Numbered from the stretch's first letter, positions 7,232 through 15,847 are shown. The stretch: DNA of 24,830 nucleotides from CAZTME01 sp964614795 (GCA_964614795.1 CAZTME010000005.1:1-24830), one strand, 5' to 3'. The notes: generated from the letters alone by a model not told the origin. Numbers and translations: made by a program.

Positions 7232-8647
7232 TTATTTTTTTGTGGAAAACCACTCCTTGGTCATTCTTTTTTTGCGATGAACATTGGCAAATCTGTGAGC
7301 TTCATCTCTTAATGGAAGAACTAATCTTCCCAAAGAAGAATCCTGATTGATTTTTTCAACATGCCATTTAATATTTTTATGATCGATATGAGCTTGCTTG
7401 TTTTCATCCATTTGCCATTGAATGATTGGCACTGTTAATCTGTCGGGATTTTTTGTGATGCCAAGAATGGGAATATTCCATCGTAAAATTTTTAATACCG
7501 CTCTGACTTGACCTTTGCCTCCATCAATGATTATTAAATCTGGCAAGCCCCACTCCGGATGATTTTGACGTCGAATCAATGCCTCTTGCAACATTAAAAA
7601 ATCATTGGGAGTCTCAAGCGATCGAATGTGAAAAGCTTTGTAGGCTGAAGAATCAAGTCTCTCCTGATTGAAAACAACCATTGACACGGCGGACTGCCTA
7701 CCTTGAATATTACTGACATCATACGCTTCAATGCGAGAAAGTGATTTGGTTAAAGGAAAGTTTTGATAATCGGATAATAATTTGGCCAGTAATATCAAAG
7801 CATGTTTATCACCACTGCCCACTAAGTTGTGATTTTGTACCACATCCGGCTTGAGTTTATATTTGACATCTGTAACTTCTTTAATAAGATTTAATTGATC
7901 TCGTTTAATAGCTGCTTCTTCATAAAGTTGCTGAAGAGAAAGTTCCTGCATTTCAATTTTGATTTTTTGTTGAACCTCTTTTGACTTTCCCCTAAGAAAG
8001 AGTGCCAGATCATCTATCTGTTTTTGATACGCTTTTGCGCTAATGGATTGGGTGCAAACCCCGGGGCATAGTTTCAGATGGTGATAAAAACAAGCTCTTT
8101 GCTGATGATTCTTAATGCGCGGGGCGTTACACCAAGGAAAAATTGGTCGCACAATTCGCAGCACCTCTTTGACTTTGTAGGCACTTTGAAATGGGCCGAA
8201 ACTATGACCTTTAAACCGATTTTTTTGTAATTCCTGTTTTCGCACTGTTAAAACACGAGGAAATTCTTCTGCCGTAATGAGAATATAAAGTGGAGATTTA
8301 TCATCTTTGAGTAAAATATTCACAGGCGGTTGATAACTGCGAATCAATTCAGCTTCGGTTAAAACCGCCTCTAACTCACTTTTCAAGATAGACCACTCAA
8401 CTTTTTGAGCTTCCAAAGTCATTTGTCGAATTCGAGAGCTCAATTTATTGGTTTGAAGGTAACTCTTCAGCCGGTTGCGTAATTTTTTGGCTTTGCCGAC
8501 GTACAGAAGCTTTCCGTTTACGTCTGAAAACCAGTAAACTCCCGGCTGTAAGGGTGCTAATGATAATGATGCTGCCCAAGGGAGTGGAGACGTTGAGAGA
8601 GAGAATGCTGGCGATGATGGCGGGAATGGCGGTAATTTGTGTTTCAT
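7232..8647 (-). CDS. uvrC: UvrABC excinuclease subunit C, short form without HhH domain
   Basis: UvrC makes both incisions in nucleotide excision repair after UvrA/UvrB find the lesion. The GIY-YIG nuclease for the 3' cut is at 34-110 (PGVYWF, YVGKAKKLRNRL, LLKDDKSPLY). The cysteine-containing linker CFYHHLKLCPGVC is at 186-198 and a UVR-like helix pair at about 236-257. The RNase H-like nuclease for the 5' cut has its Asp310 (EAYDVSN), Asp375 (IIIDGGKGQ) and His451 (RDEAHRFA). The protein is 471 residues, against about 600 usually: it stops 20 residues after RDEAHRFA and lacks the tandem helix-hairpin-helix domain. No in-frame start lies between ATG 8647 and the GIY-YIG motif, so the gene truly begins 203 nt inside the preceding gene. 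Confidence 0.94.
   Translation of the reverse strand: MKHKLPPFPPSSPAFSLSTSPLPWAASLSLAPLQPGVYWFSDVNGKLLYVGKAKKLRNRLKSYLQTNKLSSRIRQMTLEAQKVEWSILKSELEAVLTEAELIRSYQPPVNILLKDDKSPLYILITAEEFPRVLTVRKQELQKNRFKGHSFGPFQSAYKVKEVLRIVRPIFPWCNAPRIKNHQQRACFYHHLKLCPGVCTQSISAKAYQKQIDDLALFLRGKSKEVQQKIKIEMQELSLQQLYEEAAIKRDQLNLIKEVTDVKYKLKPDVVQNHNLVGSGDKHALILLAKLLSDYQNFPLTKSLSRIEAYDVSNIQGRQSAVSMVVFNQERLDSSAYKAFHIRSLETPNDFLMLQEALIRRQNHPEWGLPDLIIIDGGKGQVRAVLKILRWNIPILGITKNPDRLTVPIIQWQMDENKQAHIDHKNIKWHVEKINQDSSLGRLVLPLRDEAHRFANVHRKKRMTKEWFSTKK
8445..8647 (-). other. 203-nt same-strand dual-coding overlap
   Basis: The end of the transglutaminase-like gene and the start of uvrC share these bases in different frames. 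One frame encodes the C-terminal membrane helix and basic tail down to PAEELPSNQ and a TAA stop. The other encodes UvrC residues 1-67, including the essential GIY-YIG motifs. Both translations contain features expected for their proteins, so neither looks like a gene-calling artefact. Confidence 0.85.
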
Positions 8648-10367
8648 ACTCAGTTATTTTTTCTGGTGTTCCTATAGTGATAATTAATTGATCATTAAGA
8701 ATGCCTTTTTTTACCGGAACACTGGCTGTTAGCGAAAAAGTTTTGGTTTCAAAAGGTAAAAATGTTTCTTTCAGTGAGTCAGGTGTGATTGTAGTTTCAT
8801 TAGTCTTGGTGGCAATAGGTACATTATACCAAGCCTGTCCTGTTTGATTGGTAATTTTCAACTGATAAGAGCCCGGAAGAGACCACCAAAGCCACGGTTT
8901 TTTGATAATTTCAATGGAAAAATTCGGCCGGTCGAACTCAAACGGCTCTGTGAGACTAATGATGAGGTCGGTTTGATTTTGAGAGTCGGCATAACTGCCT
9001 GCAGGATAAGGTTCGGTGCTGGAAATGCCATGGATAGAAAGAACAATGTGATTGAGATCGAATTGGGAAAAATAATCAACGCCTCCCGTAGTATTCTGCC
9101 AAGTTGGATCAACCATTTGCCAGTAATTTTTTTCCGAATTGAAAAAATCCACCCATGCGTGCAAGATAGTGCCGTTATAACTTAAAGGTCTGGTGGATTG
9201 ATTGGTGGTATAGGCATAGCCGTTTAGGCGGCGGGCGGGCACGCCCGCCCGCCGCCAACCGGCCACCAACAAATCACTAAATTCTTGACAAACCGCTGAA
9301 TCGGGGCTTTCCAAGGCTCCCACCGCTCCCAATCTGGTGCTAATATCACCGGCTAAAACTTTTTGTGTGTCATATTTTAAAGATTCAATCACTGTTGTAT
9401 AAATTTCCCCAGCCGATTGATTGGCAAATTTATTGATTAAAGTGGGATGAGATATTTGCCAATATGGTTTTTCTTGCACGTGATCCGGCAATGGTTGAAT
9501 AATTGGAAATTCCGCAATGGGATCCAGTGTCAATTTAACATCAGCCTCCAATCGCACTTTCGTTTCCGAATTCGGTGGAACTAAGTAGGTGGCTATCCAG
9601 TTGCCATCACCGTCAATTTGCATTCTGTGAGGAAGAGGATCAATGTTTTTGTACTGCCATTTTTGAAAACTTGTATCTGGAGGAAAAGCAATTTGACCAT
9701 AGGCTTGATTGGGCGAAGGATTATTTAAAGGATAAGAAGTTTTTAAGTTAAAAAACTGCACTTCTCCAAATTGAAGCGATATACTTTCATTGGGAGAAGT
9801 ATTATAAGTAAAAATAATTTGATCAAATTTCTTCTCAACTGAGTCGGGATTGGGTTTTTGACGCACAGGCTCTCCCATGCTGGCAGGCACCCCAACAGCG
9901 ATTGAATGTTTGGTAAAATCGGTGGCACCGGTGAGGGCGGGTATACGAATTTCCAAAACTTGACCGGTTTTTTGCGCCACATCTTTGGTTCCATACTTAA
10001 TAATAAACTTTCTGGTTTGCCCTTCTCCCACCACCGAGTCGTCAAAGTTGAGGGTAATGCTTGTATTTGAGCCTTCTCTAACTACGTAAGGTTCGATGGT
10101 TGTTCCATTGGTGCTTGCGGAAATGCCACTGAGGGAGGGATAGCTTAATTTAAGCGTGTGTTGAGATAAATAAACTGTGGGTTTGAGATTGGTGATCGCA
10201 AATTCGTGACTAACATTTGTTAAACCATCTTCTAAGACGGTATAGGTTACGCGACTTTCAGTTGAAAAATTTTCTGCCGATTGAGCATTAATTGCCTTGG
10301 GAAGACAAAAACAATACAAACCAAAAACCAATATTAAGAATAAATTTATTAATCTTGCCCAATGCAT
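8445..10367 (-). CDS. Secreted transglutaminase-like domain membrane protein
   Basis: The 640-residue protein has a signal peptide (1-29, ending AINAQS), a beta-rich extracytoplasmic region (~35-290), a transglutaminase-like cysteine-protease fold domain (~315-425) and a C-terminal membrane helix (~581-614) followed by the stop-transfer run RRKRK. The catalytic triad is complete: Cys360 in AVCQEFS, His403 in ILHAWVDF and Asp420 in MVDPTW. Such domains cut or cross-link peptides outside the cell; the substrate is unknown. The coding sequence for WRRAGVPARRL (371-381) is a perfect GC-rich palindrome. The last 203 nt also encode the N-terminus of UvrC in another frame. A -10 box lies 7 nt before the ATG. 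It could act with the nearby 7TM protein, which lacks this domain, but the two are in separate transcription units. Confidence 0.85.
   Translation of the reverse strand: MHWARLINLFLILVFGLYCFCLPKAINAQSAENFSTESRVTYTVLEDGLTNVSHEFAITNLKPTVYLSQHTLKLSYPSLSGISASTNGTTIEPYVVREGSNTSITLNFDDSVVGEGQTRKFIIKYGTKDVAQKTGQVLEIRIPALTGATDFTKHSIAVGVPASMGEPVRQKPNPDSVEKKFDQIIFTYNTSPNESISLQFGEVQFFNLKTSYPLNNPSPNQAYGQIAFPPDTSFQKWQYKNIDPLPHRMQIDGDGNWIATYLVPPNSETKVRLEADVKLTLDPIAEFPIIQPLPDHVQEKPYWQISHPTLINKFANQSAGEIYTTVIESLKYDTQKVLAGDISTRLGAVGALESPDSAVCQEFSDLLVAGWRRAGVPARRLNGYAYTTNQSTRPLSYNGTILHAWVDFFNSEKNYWQMVDPTWQNTTGGVDYFSQFDLNHIVLSIHGISSTEPYPAGSYADSQNQTDLIISLTEPFEFDRPNFSIEIIKKPWLWWSLPGSYQLKITNQTGQAWYNVPIATKTNETTITPDSLKETFLPFETKTFSLTASVPVKKGILNDQLIITIGTPEKITEYETQITAIPAIIASILSLNVSTPLGSIIIISTLTAGSLLVFRRKRKASVRRQSQKITQPAEELPSNQ
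9227..9256. repeat. Perfect 14-bp-arm GC palindrome inside the transglutaminase gene
   Basis: GGCGGCGGGCGGGC (9227-9240), a 2-nt centre (AC) and GCCCGCCCGCCGCC (9243-9256) make a perfect inverted repeat that is 28/30 G+C in an otherwise AT-rich gene. It encodes the conserved segment around RRAGVPARR right after the catalytic cysteine helix. The codons used (CGG, GCG, CCC, CGC) are unlike those of the rest of the gene. Confidence 0.9.
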
Positions 10368-10374
10368 ACTTCAG

Positions 10375-10404
10375 ATTGTATCCAATTTTCACCCGAAATG
10401 ATAA
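10375..10404 (-). promoter_or_regulatory. Promoter of the transglutaminase-like/uvrC unit
   Basis: On the minus strand there is a -10 TACAAT (10380 to 10375, 5/6) and a -35 TTATCA (10404 to 10399, 4/6), 18 nt apart, in the 52-nt gap after uvrA. The ATG at 10367 is 7 nt after the -10, which again points to a leaderless mRNA. Confidence 0.5.
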
Positions 10405-10419
10405 GAGATAAATTCAGCG

Positions 10420-13362
10420 TTAATTTTTTTCGATTTGTTTTAATTCATCTTTTAAGAATTTGCCGGTAAAAGAACGATCATTGTTGGCAACGTCCATGGG
10501 AGTTCCTTCTGCAATAATTTCCCCACCCTTCTCTCCTCCTTCAGGTCCAAGATCGATGATCCAATCGGCATTTTTGATGACATCCAAATTGTGTTCAATC
10601 ATGACTACGGTGTTATCTTTTTCCACCAGATCATTAAGAACGTTGAGGAGTTTTTGCACATCGGCAAAATGCAAACCCGTAGTCGGTTCGTCAAGCAAGT
10701 ACAAAATATGATCATGTGATTGAGTGGCAAGTTCCTTGGCCAACTTAACTCTTTGCGCTTCTCCGCCGGAAAGTGTGGGGGCGCTTTGTCCCAGTCTGAT
10801 ATAACCCAACCCCACCGCTTGCAAGGTTTCAAGTTTACGTTTTATTGAGGCATGATGAGTAAAAAATACAAGGGCTTCATCGACACTCATAGCCAAAACT
10901 TCTTGTATAGTTTTGCCTTTATACAATACTTCCAGTGTTTCTTGATTATAACGAGAACCTTTGCAAACTTCACAAGTAACGTAGATATCTGGTAAAAACT
11001 GCATTTCAATTTTAATTTGACCGTCTCCTTGACATGCCTCACAGCGACCGCCCTTGACGTTAAAACTGAATCGACCGGCGTTGTAGCCTCTTAGTTTTGC
11101 GTCTTGAGTATTGGCATAGACTTGTCTGATCAAATCAAAAATTTTTGTATAGGTTGCCGGATTAGATCTGGGTGTTTTTCCAATGGGACTTTGATCAATG
11201 AGTAGCACTCTTCTGACTTTTTCCGGAATCATACTGCGACTTAAACTTCCCGGTTGAAAATCAATTTTGTAACCAAGTGATTTGGCCACATGAGCATAAA
11301 GCGTGTCGTGAAGTAAGGTGGACTTACCGGATCCGGATACTCCAGTTATGCATGTCAACCGATTGAGAGGAAAGCTCACATCGACACTTTTTAAATTATG
11401 ATGACACGCTTGTTCCAATTTAATGCTGGAAAGTAATCCGTTCATAGCTCTTTTTTTGGGTAAAGTGACATCTTTTTTTCTGGCTAAATATTTTCCGGTG
11501 ATCGATTTTTTATCACTCATTAAGCTCTTTGGATCGCCATGTGCAATAATTTCACCTCCATGCTCGCCCGCTCCGGGGCCAAAATCAAAAATTTCATCGG
11601 CGGAAAGCATGATGTCTCGATCATGTTCAACTACGATGACAGTATTGCCTTTTTGCTGAAGTTGGCGTAGCGTCTCAATTAAACGATGATTATCTCTTTG
11701 GTGCAAACCAATGGTGGGTTCGTCTAATATATACAATACACCTGTTAAGCCTGTACCGATTTGAGAAGCCAAGCGAATACGTTGAGCCTCACCACCGGCT
11801 AGGGTGCCAGCCTCACGATTGAGTGAGAGATAAGTCAAGCCAACCGAAGTTAAAAACCCTAATCTGCTGGCAATTTCCGTGACAATTGGTTGGGAAATAC
11901 TAAGTTGTTGTTGATTTAAATCACTAGATTTTATCAATTGATTAATCCAGTCTTTTGCCTCGTCTATCGGCATTTCTGTTAATTCATAAATCTTTTTATC
12001 GGCGACTGTAACCGCTTGCGCCACTTCATTGATTCTTCGTCCCAGACAAAGTTCACACTGTCTGCGGTGCATGAATTGTGAAATTTCTTGTTGAATAAAA
12101 CCCGATTCGGTTTCTCTATATCTACGTTCCAAGTTGGGAACAAATCCTTCAAAACTTTCATGAATAACAGTAGGATCACCAAAACGATTTTCTCCTTCCA
12201 CTCTGTATTTTTTCTTGGAACCATGCAAGAGTAATTCTTGAGTGGTGGGAGGAAAGTCACACCAGCGAGTTTTTCTAAAATCCACACCTTCATCTTCCGC
12301 CACAGTGCGAATTAATCTGGCCCACCAAGTATCGGCGGAAAGCACTCGTGAAAACGGTATGATTGCTCCTTCCGAAAGAGTTAATTCGGGGGCGATGATT
12401 TTTTCAATATCAATACTTAAGATCGAGCCCAAACCATTGCATTGAGGACAAGCTCCCTCTGGGGAGTTGAATGAAAAAAGTCTCGGCTCCAGTTCGGAAA
12501 ATGACGCTCCACATTGGCGACAGGCTCTTTTCTCACTCAATGCCACATCTTGCATTTTTTTGGGTTTATCGGGAAAAACCAAACTATCATCTTCAACAAA
12601 ACTTAACACCGCACTGCCATCTGCCAATTTGAGCGCCGATTCCAATGATTGAGCCAATCTGGATCGCCATTGCTTAAATTCCGCCTCTTTTCTCCAGTTC
12701 GAAGTTTGGGCAGTGATACGATCAACTACTACTTCAATAGTGTGCTTATTAGTTTTAATTAGCGCGATATCTTCTGCCAAATCATAAATTTCTCCATCGA
12801 TTCTTGCTCGAACATAACCTTGTTTGAGCAAGTTGCTAAATAATTGATGATACTCACCTTTTCTTTCTTTAACCACCGGTGCCAAAATTAAGAGACGAAT
12901 ATTTTGAGTGGTTTTCAACTGAATTTGACCAATGATATTTTCAATCATCTCATCCACTGATTGAGCGGTCACCGGCAAGTTGCATTTGGGACAGTGTTGA
13001 ATACCTACTCGAGCATATAACAGTCTTAAGTAGTCATATATTTCCGTGATAGTGCCAACTGTTGATCTGGGATTGTGAGAAGTGGTTTTTTGATCGATGG
13101 AAATTGCCGGCGATAATCCTTCAATCCGATCAATATCCGGTTTTCTCATCACGCCTAAAAATTGCCTGGCGTAAGAAGAAAGTGATTCCACATATCGACG
13201 CTGTCCTTCGGCATATAAAGTATCAAAAGCCAGTGAGCTTTTGCCACTACCTGAAAGACCGGTAAATACCACCAATTGATTTTTGGGAATTTGCAGAGAT
13301 AAATTTTTAAGATTGTGTTCTCTGGCGCCGGCAACGGTGATAAAGTTTGAGTTTGGTAACAT
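10420..13362 (-). CDS. uvrA: UvrABC excinuclease subunit A
   Basis: UvrA is the damage-scanning ABC ATPase of nucleotide excision repair, working as a dimer that loads UvrB. At 980 residues it is slightly long for the family. It has two ATPase modules: Walker A GLSGSGKSS near residue 35 and GVSGSGKST in the second half, with signatures LAGGEAQR and LSGGEAQR and matching DEPT Walker B segments. The zinc modules are present: CRQCGASF...CPQCNG in the first half and CEACQGDG...CEVCKG in the second. An additional CPKC and a CELC pair are seen. The ATG at 13362 is preceded by an extended -10 but no Shine-Dalgarno sequence. It follows uvrB on the same strand after a 134-nt gap. Confidence 0.97.
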   Translation of the reverse strand: MLPNSNFITVAGAREHNLKNLSLQIPKNQLVVFTGLSGSGKSSLAFDTLYAEGQRRYVESLSSYARQFLGVMRKPDIDRIEGLSPAISIDQKTTSHNPRSTVGTITEIYDYLRLLYARVGIQHCPKCNLPVTAQSVDEMIENIIGQIQLKTTQNIRLLILAPVVKERKGEYHQLFSNLLKQGYVRARIDGEIYDLAEDIALIKTNKHTIEVVVDRITAQTSNWRKEAEFKQWRSRLAQSLESALKLADGSAVLSFVEDDSLVFPDKPKKMQDVALSEKRACRQCGASFSELEPRLFSFNSPEGACPQCNGLGSILSIDIEKIIAPELTLSEGAIIPFSRVLSADTWWARLIRTVAEDEGVDFRKTRWCDFPPTTQELLLHGSKKKYRVEGENRFGDPTVIHESFEGFVPNLERRYRETESGFIQQEISQFMHRRQCELCLGRRINEVAQAVTVADKKIYELTEMPIDEAKDWINQLIKSSDLNQQQLSISQPIVTEIASRLGFLTSVGLTYLSLNREAGTLAGGEAQRIRLASQIGTGLTGVLYILDEPTIGLHQRDNHRLIETLRQLQQKGNTVIVVEHDRDIMLSADEIFDFGPGAGEHGGEIIAHGDPKSLMSDKKSITGKYLARKKDVTLPKKRAMNGLLSSIKLEQACHHNLKSVDVSFPLNRLTCITGVSGSGKSTLLHDTLYAHVAKSLGYKIDFQPGSLSRSMIPEKVRRVLLIDQSPIGKTPRSNPATYTKIFDLIRQVYANTQDAKLRGYNAGRFSFNVKGGRCEACQGDGQIKIEMQFLPDIYVTCEVCKGSRYNQETLEVLYKGKTIQEVLAMSVDEALVFFTHHASIKRKLETLQAVGLGYIRLGQSAPTLSGGEAQRVKLAKELATQSHDHILYLLDEPTTGLHFADVQKLLNVLNDLVEKDNTVVMIEHNLDVIKNADWIIDLGPEGGEKGGEIIAEGTPMDVANNDRSFTGKFLKDELKQIEKN

Positions 13363-13394
13363 AAATTAAGGCAAAAATTGCTTAAGGTTGGATT

Positions 13395-13407
13395 GGTTAT
13401 TGTAACA
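13395..13407 (-). promoter_or_regulatory. uvrA promoter with candidate SOS motif
   Basis: On the minus strand TGTTACAAT (13407 to 13399) is an extended -10 box. It overlaps the 9-mer ACAATAACC (GGTTATTGT on the plus strand, 13395-13403), which also occurs at the -10 of uvrB and lexA. No -35 is evident. The predicted 5' UTR is about 30 nt. Confidence 0.45.
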
Positions 13408-13496
13408 GATATTTCGATGAGTTTCTAACCGGTTTATTTAGAAATTATTTCAGCAACCTGATGATTTGGTCGTAAAAATCATGGATGTTATCAGTT

Positions 13497-15791
13497 TTAT
13501 TTTTGAAGATTGGTAATTTTATCTCTCAAAATTGTTGCCAGTTCAAAATCCAAGTCTTTGGCCGCTTGCAACATACGTCGACGCAACTTGGCGCTTAATT
13601 GCCGTTTTTGATCTGGGGTTAGAGCTTCCGGATCTATTAGGCTTAAATCGATCTGCTCATTTTTGTTTAAATTTATTTTCAAGCCTTTCTCCGGCAATTT
13701 TTCTTCCAAGTCTTCAGCCTTTTTTTCAACCATACGTTCGCGAATTGGTTTGGAAATACTGGTTGGAACAATTTGATGGGCGCGATTGAATTCTTCTTGA
13801 ATTTTTCTTCGGCGTTGAGTTTCTATAATTGCGTTTTTCATTGAGCCGGTTAAGTAATCGGCATATAAAATGACTTCACCTGCTTGATGACGAGCTGCTC
13901 TGCCCATGGTTTGGATTAATGCTGTTCTGGAGCGTAAAAATCCTTCTTTGTCGGCGTCTAAAATTGCCACCAGTGAAACTTCCGGCAAGTCCAATCCTTC
14001 TCTTAATAAATTAATACCTACGACAACGTCAAAATTGCCACGGCGCAGATCAGCTAAAATATCGGATCTTTCTAAAGTTTCAATGTCCGAATGAAGATAT
14101 GCTACTTTTGGATAAGAAAGTGATTCCAGATTAGGTAATGAATAGGTATGAATTGGTGCCAATTGATAGAATTCCGTGCGAATTTTCCCAATCGGTTCAC
14201 TTTCTATAGGTAAAGTATTCATGATCGGAATAATTTTTTCTGAGTCGTCATTTTCGTTCAATACGGAATATTTTTTCAAAGCTGATGATAAAAGATTTTG
14301 AATTTTCTTTTCATCATTGAGATAATCGGTTAATGCTTCGGCGGTTTTTTTGGTTAAAGTGGTGACCAATACTCTTTCTCCAGCTTGTTTGCGAGCCACA
14401 ATTTCAACAATTAAGTGTTCTATTTGTCTATCTATCGGCTGAAGGCGCACAATGGGATCCAAAAGACCGGTTGGTCTAATTAATTGTTCAACTTGAGTGT
14501 TGCCTGCCAATGAGAGCTCATGTTCTTCCGGAGTTGCCGAAACATAAATTCTGGTATTCAATCTTTGTTGAAACTCATCATAACGCAGAGGTCGGTTGTC
14601 CAAAGCGCTGGGTAATCTGAATCCATATTGAATTAATGTTTCTTTGCGAGATTTATCACCGGCAAACATACCTCTCACTTGAGGTAGAGAAATATGACTT
14701 TCGTCTATGAAAGTTAAGAATTTTCCATTGGTGAATTCTTGAGCATTGGCTTGAAAATAATCAAGTAAGGTGAATGGTGGATCGCCAGCACTACGCCCAT
14801 CAAAGTATCTTGAGTAATTTTCCACACCATTGACGTAACCTAATTCCTTTAGTTGCTCTAAATCATGACCAACTTTTGATTCCAGTCTGTATGCTTCAAC
14901 AATTTTTCCTTGATCTTTCAATTCTTGAGCTCGAATTTGTAAATCGTGTTCAATTTGCGCAAAAGCAGTTTGTTTGTTGTCTTCTGCCAAGGCATAATGT
15001 TTGGCCGGATATAAAGTAAAGTGGCGATATTTGCTGAGATTTTCTGAAATATCTGCAACTTCGGCCAAGTCGGGATTGACTTCCCTCCAGGAAAGTATTT
15101 CTCCACTTGTGGTATCAAATCTGTGCAATTTGGTAATAACTTTATCGGGTATTTCAATACTTAAGCCTACTGTTTCATAGGCCGGCCAAATTTGGATGTG
15201 TTCGCCACGCACCCGAAAACCACCTCTTTGTAGAGTTACATCATTTCTTTGATATTGTAAATTGGCCAGTTGCAAGAATAAAGTTTCTCGATCAATTCTT
15301 TCTCCTTCCATTAACCGTAGTTGTTGTTTGGCGTATTCAACCGGCGACCCCAAGTTGTAAATACAGGAAACGGATGCAATGACAATGACATCTTTTCTGG
15401 TTAGTAAATTAGTAGTGGTTGCCAATCTTAATGTGTCTATTTCATCATTGATTTGCGCCTCTTTTTCAATATAAGTGTCGGAGCTGGGAATGTAGGCTTC
15501 CGGTTGATAATAATCATAGTAGGAGACAAAGTATGAAACGGCGTTTTCTGGAAAAAAATCTCTAAATTCTTGATAAAGTTGAGCGGCTAGGGTTTTGTTA
15601 TGAGCAATAATTAGAGTGGGCAATTGGGTTTGAGCAATAACATTAGCCATGGTGTAAGTTTTTCCGGAGCCGGTGACGCCCAATAAGACCTGATGTGGTT
15701 TGCTCGCATTTACTCCTTCTACCAAAGATTTGATAGCACTCGGTTGGTCGCCGGTAGGTTGAAATGGTGCTGTTAGTTGAAATTGTGGCAT
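13497..15791 (-). CDS. uvrB: UvrABC excinuclease subunit B with an insertion in the helicase core
   Basis: UvrB verifies damage and holds the pre-incision complex for UvrC. Motifs are in order: Walker A GVTGSGKT (38-45), the damage-probing beta-hairpin region YYDYYQPEAYIP (91-102), Walker B-like DESH (363-366), YVSATP (416-421), GINLLREGLDLPEVSLVAILDADKEG in helicase motifs V-VI (from 592), QTMGRAAR, and the C-terminal UVR domain that binds UvrC (~725-764). At 764 residues it is about 90 longer than usual. Most of the excess is one block at about 493-561, between TDYL and YLHSDI, where E. coli UvrB has only about nine residues. The ATG at 15791 has a weak GGAAG upstream. Confidence 0.96.
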   Translation of the reverse strand: MPQFQLTAPFQPTGDQPSAIKSLVEGVNASKPHQVLLGVTGSGKTYTMANVIAQTQLPTLIIAHNKTLAAQLYQEFRDFFPENAVSYFVSYYDYYQPEAYIPSSDTYIEKEAQINDEIDTLRLATTTNLLTRKDVIVIASVSCIYNLGSPVEYAKQQLRLMEGERIDRETLFLQLANLQYQRNDVTLQRGGFRVRGEHIQIWPAYETVGLSIEIPDKVITKLHRFDTTSGEILSWREVNPDLAEVADISENLSKYRHFTLYPAKHYALAEDNKQTAFAQIEHDLQIRAQELKDQGKIVEAYRLESKVGHDLEQLKELGYVNGVENYSRYFDGRSAGDPPFTLLDYFQANAQEFTNGKFLTFIDESHISLPQVRGMFAGDKSRKETLIQYGFRLPSALDNRPLRYDEFQQRLNTRIYVSATPEEHELSLAGNTQVEQLIRPTGLLDPIVRLQPIDRQIEHLIVEIVARKQAGERVLVTTLTKKTAEALTDYLNDEKKIQNLLSSALKKYSVLNENDDSEKIIPIMNTLPIESEPIGKIRTEFYQLAPIHTYSLPNLESLSYPKVAYLHSDIETLERSDILADLRRGNFDVVVGINLLREGLDLPEVSLVAILDADKEGFLRSRTALIQTMGRAARHQAGEVILYADYLTGSMKNAIIETQRRRKIQEEFNRAHQIVPTSISKPIRERMVEKKAEDLEEKLPEKGLKINLNKNEQIDLSLIDPEALTPDQKRQLSAKLRRRMLQAAKDLDFELATILRDKITNLQK

Positions 15792-15804
15792 AAAACTTCC
15801 GAAG

Positions 15805-15820
15805 GGTTATTGTACAATAG
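15805..15820 (-). promoter_or_regulatory. uvrB promoter with palindromic candidate SOS motif
   Basis: The -10 on the minus strand is TACAAT (15814 to 15809). It lies inside the perfect 12-bp palindrome TATTGTACAATA (15808-15819) and overlaps GGTTATTGT (15805-15813), shared with uvrA and lexA. No good -35 is seen. The predicted 5' UTR is about 11 nt. Confidence 0.4.
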
Positions 15821-15847
15821 AGTTGTTGAGCAATTACACCGGGCTTT

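Noticed and set aside
13435..13496. A 7-bp ATGATTT/AAATCAT hairpin after uvrB as a terminator.
   Set aside because: Low GC stem and no T-tract on the minus strand after it.
14105..14320. Intein in UvrB.
   Set aside because: The insertion is only about 65 residues and lacks intein splice-site residues (no Cys/Ser start with His-Asn end).
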